Below, in pieces: positions 7,025 to 9,914 of a stretch of 9,914 bases of DNA (positions within the stretch are counted from its first letter, which is position 1; the number at the start of each line of letters is the position of its first letter). The notes under the pieces were generated by a model, which saw only the letters and a program-made list of their open reading frames with translations, was not told the origin of the DNA and did no database searches. The position numbers and the translations under genes are program-made. Source of the stretch: an uncultured Collinsella sp. (GTDB taxonomy: Bacteria > Actinomycetota > Coriobacteriia > Coriobacteriales > Coriobacteriaceae); assembly GCA_900541025.1 (NCBI GenBank), contig UQIL01000042.1, positions 1 to 9,914 on the forward strand, in the 5' to 3' direction.

Positions 7025-8389
7025 ATGGCGAGCTTTGAAGTAAATGCCACGATCGCGGCGGACGGCGCCGACGAGGCAGTGCCAACACAGGCGTTCAACG
7101 TGGTCGTTATCGGCGGCGGACCCGCCGGCATGGCGGCCGCGCTTTCCGCGCATAAGGCCGGCGCGCGTGTGGCCATCGTGGAGCGCGAACAGCACCTGGG
7201 CGGAATACTCCGCCAGTGCATCCACCCTGGCTTTGGCCTATCGCACTTTAAGCAGGAGCTCACCGGCCCCGAGTATGCGCAGCGCTTTATCGACCAGGTG
7301 CGCGCGACCAACATTGCGCTGTTCTTGGACAGCATGGTGCTTGGGATTGATTCGGGCGAGTCCACGGAAGACGCCACACTCCACACCGTCACGCTCATGA
7401 GCCCCGCTGGCATGTTGCAGCTCACCGGGCGCGCGGTCGTCCTTGCCATGGGTTGTCGCGAGCGCACCCGCAGCGAGATCAAGATTCCTGGCAGCCGACC
7501 CGCCGGCGTGTTTACGGCCGGCCTGGCGCAGCGATACATCAATATCGAAAACCTTAAGCCCGGCTCGCGCGCCGTCATTTTGGGCTCGGGTGACATCGGA
7601 CTGATTATGGCGCGCCGCTGCACGCTCGAGGGAATTTCGGTCGAGGGCGTGTACGAGCTCATGCCGTACGCCAACGGCCTGCGCCGCAATGTGAAAAACT
7701 GCCTGGACGACTTTGGCATTCCGCTGCACCTGTCCACCACCGTCACGCGCGTGATCGGGCACGACCGCGTGGAGGCCGTCGAGGTAAGCCAGGTCGACGA
7801 GCATCTTGCGCCCATTCCGGGGACCGAGCGCGTTGTTCCATGCGACACGCTGCTGCTTTCGGTGGGCCTGATACCCGAGAACGAGCTTTCGGTTGCCGCG
7901 GGCGTGGAGCTGGACCCACGTACGCGCGGCGCCGTGGTGGACCAGAACCTGCAGACGGGCGTTCCGGGCATCTTTGCCTGCGGCAACGTGCTGCACGTGC
8001 ATGACCTGGCAGACAATGTGACGACCGAGTCCGAGCGTGCCGGTGCGGCTGCGGCGGCATGGGCGTTGGGGGCTGTCGGCACCGCGGCGGGAGTGGCGGA
8101 CGCAGGCTGCGAGCTCACGGTCTCCCCCGCCGGCATCGCAGGCTACGCACTGCCGGGCCGCATTACGACCGTCGGGCTCACTAAGCTCAACTTCCGCGTA
8201 CGCCGGCCGGTCGATGCCGCCCGTGTACGTATCCTGGCAGGCGACGAGGAACTGTTTGCAGGCAAGGTCCGCCCGTTCAAACCGAGCGTTATGGAAAGCT
8301 TCCCGCTGCCGGCGAAGGTCATTCAGCAGGCGCTCGACCTGGGTACCAGCGAAATTGTCCTGTCAGTCGATCCCGTCGAGGAGGCATAA
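7025..8389 (+). CDS. FAD/NAD(P)-dependent pyridine nucleotide-disulphide-type oxidoreductase
   Basis: A 454-residue flavoprotein with two Rossmann motifs: GGGPAG (30-35) for FAD and GSGDIG (187-192) for NAD(P). The FAD-closing motif around GIFACGNVLHVHDLADNV places the isoalloxazine ring. There is no CxxC redox-active disulphide in the usual position, as in the sarcosine-oxidase-alpha and nitrite-reductase-like branch, so it most likely moves electrons between the GlpA-like subunit's [2Fe-2S] centre and NAD(P). The C-terminal 90 residues form a separate domain typical of the family member in this triad. ATG 7025 follows the previous stop by one base, with AAGGGGG nine bases upstream; the next gene starts four bases after this stop. 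Being a complex partner is inferred from operon structure. Confidence 0.87.
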   Translation: MASFEVNATIAADGADEAVPTQAFNVVVIGGGPAGMAAALSAHKAGARVAIVEREQHLGGILRQCIHPGFGLSHFKQELTGPEYAQRFIDQVRATNIALFLDSMVLGIDSGESTEDATLHTVTLMSPAGMLQLTGRAVVLAMGCRERTRSEIKIPGSRPAGVFTAGLAQRYINIENLKPGSRAVILGSGDIGLIMARRCTLEGISVEGVYELMPYANGLRRNVKNCLDDFGIPLHLSTTVTRVIGHDRVEAVEVSQVDEHLAPIPGTERVVPCDTLLLSVGLIPENELSVAAGVELDPRTRGAVVDQNLQTGVPGIFACGNVLHVHDLADNVTTESERAGAAAAAWALGAVGTAAGVADAGCELTVSPAGIAGYALPGRITTVGLTKLNFRVRRPVDAARVRILAGDEELFAGKVRPFKPSVMESFPLPAKVIQQALDLGTSEIVLSVDPVEEA

Positions 8390-8393
8390 GGCC

Positions 8394-8792
8394 ATGAGCA
8401 CAAACACGATCGAGACACTGCGTTTCAACTGCACCACCTGCCCATCCGAGTGCCTCCTGACTGTAAAGGTGGAGCGCGACGCAGACGGCGCCGTGGTAGA
8501 GGTGCGCTCCGTGACCGGCAACAGCTGCCCGCGCGGCGATGCATTCTCGCACCAGGAGCTCACCTGCCCCATGCGCGTGCTCACCACCACTGTGGCCGTA
8601 TCCGGTGGCGATGAGGCGCTGCTGCCCGTACGCACGGCCGAAGCCATCCCGCTGGCACTCCACGCCCAAGCCATGGACCTCATTCGCGGGCTGGTTGTCG
8701 ACGCGCCCATCCGTATGGGCGACATCGTGCTAGAAGACCTTCTCGGCACCAACATCGACCTCATCGCCAGCATGGACATCGACCCAGCCTAA
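8394..8792 (+). CDS. DUF1667 cysteine-rich partner protein
   Basis: A 132-residue protein matching the DUF1667 pattern. The N-terminal cysteines CTTCPSEC (13/16/20), then GNSCPRG (C45) and LTCPMR (C58), could bind an Fe-S cluster or zinc. The C-terminal half (IPLALHAQAMDLIRG, then a V-x-A-P-I-x-x-G-D-I-V segment) is the conserved non-metal part. The family is found almost only beside the two flavoproteins encoded upstream and is thought to be a third subunit of the glycerol-3-phosphate dehydrogenase system; its biochemical role is not settled. ATG 8394 lies four bases after the upstream stop; the ribosome site GAGGAGG lies within the end of the upstream gene. No strong terminator follows immediately. 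Confidence 0.88.
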   Translation: MSTNTIETLRFNCTTCPSECLLTVKVERDADGAVVEVRSVTGNSCPRGDAFSHQELTCPMRVLTTTVAVSGGDEALLPVRTAEAIPLALHAQAMDLIRGLVVDAPIRMGDIVLEDLLGTNIDLIASMDIDPA

Positions 8793-8793
8793 G

Positions 8794-8825
8794 CAGCCAA
8801 TTTGGGACGGGGCTCTTTTAGCTAC
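8794..8825 (+). repeat. 32-bp direct repeat, copy 1
   Basis: Starts two bases after the DUF1667 stop. It matches 9121-9152 at 27 of 32 positions, with the shared core ATTTGGGACGG. Similarity ends at GCTAC, after which the two copies diverge, so this copy may be a truncated version of the longer unit at 9121. Confidence 0.6.
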
Positions 8826-8852
8826 CCCGCCATCCGCCCCGCCCCTCCTCAA

Positions 8853-8915
8853 TTGCGGTGAAATAGTTCCTGATTTCCGCCAAAACCCCGGCATCCAGGA
8901 ACTATTCCACCACAA
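8853..8915. repeat. Hairpin with 20-bp stem after the flavoprotein operon
   Basis: Inverted repeats 8853-8872 and 8896-8915 match at 18 of 20 positions, both differences being transitions, around a 23-bp loop. The core is AATAGTTCCTG. There is no T-run. An alternative shorter hairpin (GCGGTGAAAT at 8856-8865 with ATTTCCGC at 8873-8880) would compete with it. It could be a palindromic repeat or a 3'-end-protecting structure for the operon transcript. Confidence 0.6.
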
Positions 8916-8959
8916 CTATCCTTGGAATCGGTATTTAGCCTGTGCCTACTTTAGTGCCA

Positions 8960-9119
8960 TTTCAAAACTATGCCGGATTACGGGGCTGATTCGGAGACCC
9001 CCATCCATTCCGGCAATTTTCGATTTTTGATAAGCCTTCTACCTGCGGTTTTAATTTCGCGATTTTTCCTATGGTCATGTAATACAGGTCCAGCCCCGTA
9101 ATCCGCCATACTTCTGAAA
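8960..9119. mobile_element. MITE-like element with 29-bp terminal inverted repeats
   Basis: The arms 8960-8988 and 9091-9119 match at 26 of 29 positions, including a 16-base identical block CGGATTACGGGGCTG plus one base. The 102-bp interior is AT-rich with no reading frame of note. CCA lies directly outside both ends (8957-8959 and 9120-9122), a possible 3-bp target duplication, though short enough to be chance. No transposase is encoded. Alternatively it is a structured RNA or a palindromic repeat. Confidence 0.5.
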
Positions 9120-9120
9120 C

Positions 9121-9152
9121 CAGCCCATTTGGGACGGACCTCTTATGGCTAC
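9121..9152 (+). repeat. 32-bp direct repeat, copy 2
   Basis: Second copy of the unit seen after DUF1667 (27 of 32 identical). Here it continues into a hairpin (GGCTA-C-TTTTA at 9147-9157 with TAAAATAGCC at 9185-9194) and then a terminator, so 9121-9232 may be one structured unit of about 110 nt. Confidence 0.6.
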
Positions 9153-9206
9153 TTTTACCTATCAGCCCGCATGTTTGACGCAGCTAAAATAGCCCCATTA
9201 CAGTTT

Positions 9207-9232
9207 GAGTTGTCCGAAAGGGCGGCTCTTTT
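9207..9232 (+). terminator. Rho-independent terminator with GAAA tetraloop
   Basis: A 9-bp stem including three G-U pairs (9207-9215 with 9220-9228) is closed by a GAAA loop and followed by TTTT. The G-U pairs only form in plus-strand RNA, which fixes the strand. It could end read-through from the flavoprotein operon or a short RNA from 9121 on, and it lies just before the GC-rich IS110 end. Confidence 0.65.
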
Positions 9233-9457
9233 CCGTTGCACGGCTATACGATTGAGCCGTACCGGTGGTCGCTGGCCGACCGCCCCGGACGGCCGTCAGC
9301 CCCTGCCCCGTAGAGGGCCCGGGACGTGTTGCCGCCGGGGCGGGAGGGGCCGCGGGGAACGACTGATAGAGATGTGCCGGGCCCGGACCGGGCCACGGCC
9401 GGGTAATGTGGGTGTCGCTTCCGCGGCTAACGGCCGGCTCAAGGGAGAGGATACACC
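9233..9457 (+). ncRNA. IS110 left end, candidate bridge RNA region
   Basis: A 225-bp GC-rich non-coding segment directly before an IS110-type transposase. In the IS110 group this position encodes the bridge RNA that pairs with donor and target DNA. Stems visible: 9240-9245/9255-9260 with a nine-base loop; 9264-9271/9277-9284 with loop CTGGC; and a GGCCCGG/CCGGGCC palindrome at 9380-9394. The exact element boundary is not visible because IS110 elements lack clear terminal inverted repeats; base composition changes near 9233-9260. Confidence 0.5.
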
Positions 9458-9914
9458 ATGCCTGCAGCAGAGACGCCCGTGGCCTACCTGGGGATCGACG
9501 TCGGGAAGAGCTCGCACAGCGCGTGCGCGCTCGATGCGGGAGGAGGCGTCGCCTTCAGGGCCGAGCTGGCAAACAGGCCCGACGACATCGACCGGCTGCT
9601 CGAGCGGGCCGGCTCCGGCGCGCTGGTCGTCGTCGACCAGAAGCGAAACATCGGCGCGCTGGTCCTCGCGCGCGCCCATGCGCACGGGAACCCCTGCGCC
9701 TACCTGCCCGGATATGCCGAGAAGCAGGCCCGCGGGATGTTCCCCGGCATCGCGAAGACCGACGCCATCGACGCCGAGGTGATCGCGCGCACCGCGCTCG
9801 GCGTGCCCCGCGCCCTCAGGCCGGCGCCCGAGGAGCCCGAGGGGGCCGCCTCGCTGCGGATCCTGTCGTCGCAGCGCGAGTTCGCGTCGTCCGCCAGGAC
9901 CCGCGCGAAGAACA
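9458..9914 (+). CDS. IS110-family transposase, N-terminal part
   Basis: A DEDD-type recombinase with a RuvC-like N-terminal domain, cut by the window edge after 152 codons. It has GIDVGK with D14, the second acidic site in VVVDQ (D60, D in place of the usual E as in many actinobacterial members), NIGAL, YLPG, and AKTDAIDA (D102/D105), the family's third motif. ATG 9458 has AAGGGAGAGG about eight bases upstream. It moves the element through a circular intermediate guided by a bridge RNA, cutting without a conventional hydrolytic transposase mechanism. The C-terminal serine domain is outside the window, so intactness cannot be judged. No stop appears in the visible part. Confidence 0.92.
   Translation, partial: MPAAETPVAYLGIDVGKSSHSACALDAGGGVAFRAELANRPDDIDRLLERAGSGALVVVDQKRNIGALVLARAHAHGNPCAYLPGYAEKQARGMFPGIAKTDAIDAEVIARTALGVPRALRPAPEEPEGAASLRILSSQREFASSARTRAKN

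Noticed and set aside
6436..8136. A 566-codon open frame on the minus strand
   Set aside because: Antisense to the two flavoproteins in GC-rich DNA; Ser/Ala/Arg/Thr-rich with no domain. The plus strand has clear FAD motifs.
9129..9782. Plus-strand frame of 217 codons over the IS110 end
   Set aside because: It overlaps the transposase in another frame and crosses the terminator and leader; Arg/Pro-rich, as expected of GC-rich shadows.

Overview
The window looks like chromosomal DNA of a high-GC, host-associated Coriobacteriia-type actinobacterium, most plausibly Collinsella or a close relative. This is an inference from high-GC housekeeping genes, strong Shine-Dalgarno sites, a ThrRS that starts directly at the editing domain, palindromic intergenic repeats and an anaerobic-type flavoprotein operon. 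I could not run a search to confirm it.

Layout. Positions 1-2312 (minus strand) hold the start of a surface-glycan operon read right to left: a NusG-paralogue antiterminator of the LoaP/UpxY kind, a monotopic phosphoglycosyl transferase that would load the first sugar phosphate on undecaprenyl phosphate, a rhamnosyltransferase-type GT2 enzyme, and the first 20 codons of rmlA (dTDP-glucose synthesis). Genes after the antiterminator are visibly more AT-rich than the rest of the window. Positions 2313-2637 hold the operon's control region and two tandem terminators of thrS. Positions 2638-4401 (minus) are thrS, with a clear promoter and a 10-bp dyad in its leader. Positions 4640-5071 (minus) encode a small membrane protein with a double zinc ribbon. 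Positions 5173-5389 carry three 81-bp palindromic units. Positions 5560-8792 (plus) are a tight three-gene operon: a GlpA-like FAD oxidoreductase with a C-terminal [2Fe-2S] domain, a second FAD/NAD oxidoreductase, and a DUF1667 cysteine-rich protein. This is the known triad for anaerobic glycerol-3-phosphate oxidation. Positions 8793-9457 are gene-free but full of repeats: a 20-bp stem hairpin, a MITE-like 29-bp inverted-repeat element, two copies of a 32-bp repeat, a GAAA-tetraloop terminator, and the left end of an IS110-family insertion sequence whose transposase runs off the right edge.

Most interesting signal. The glycan operon shows two independent marks of phase variation. Perfect 15-bp inverted repeats (2404-2418 and 2511-2525) bracket the likely promoter of the antiterminator gene, as in invertible capsule promoters of Bacteroides. 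In addition, nine consecutive G residues (coding strand, 1667-1675) directly follow an ATG that would be in frame with the sugar transferase only at 10 or 7 G. Together they suggest a reversible on/off switch both at transcription of the whole cluster and at translation of the enzyme that starts glycan synthesis. Both are sequence-based hypotheses; no recombinase gene lies in the window.
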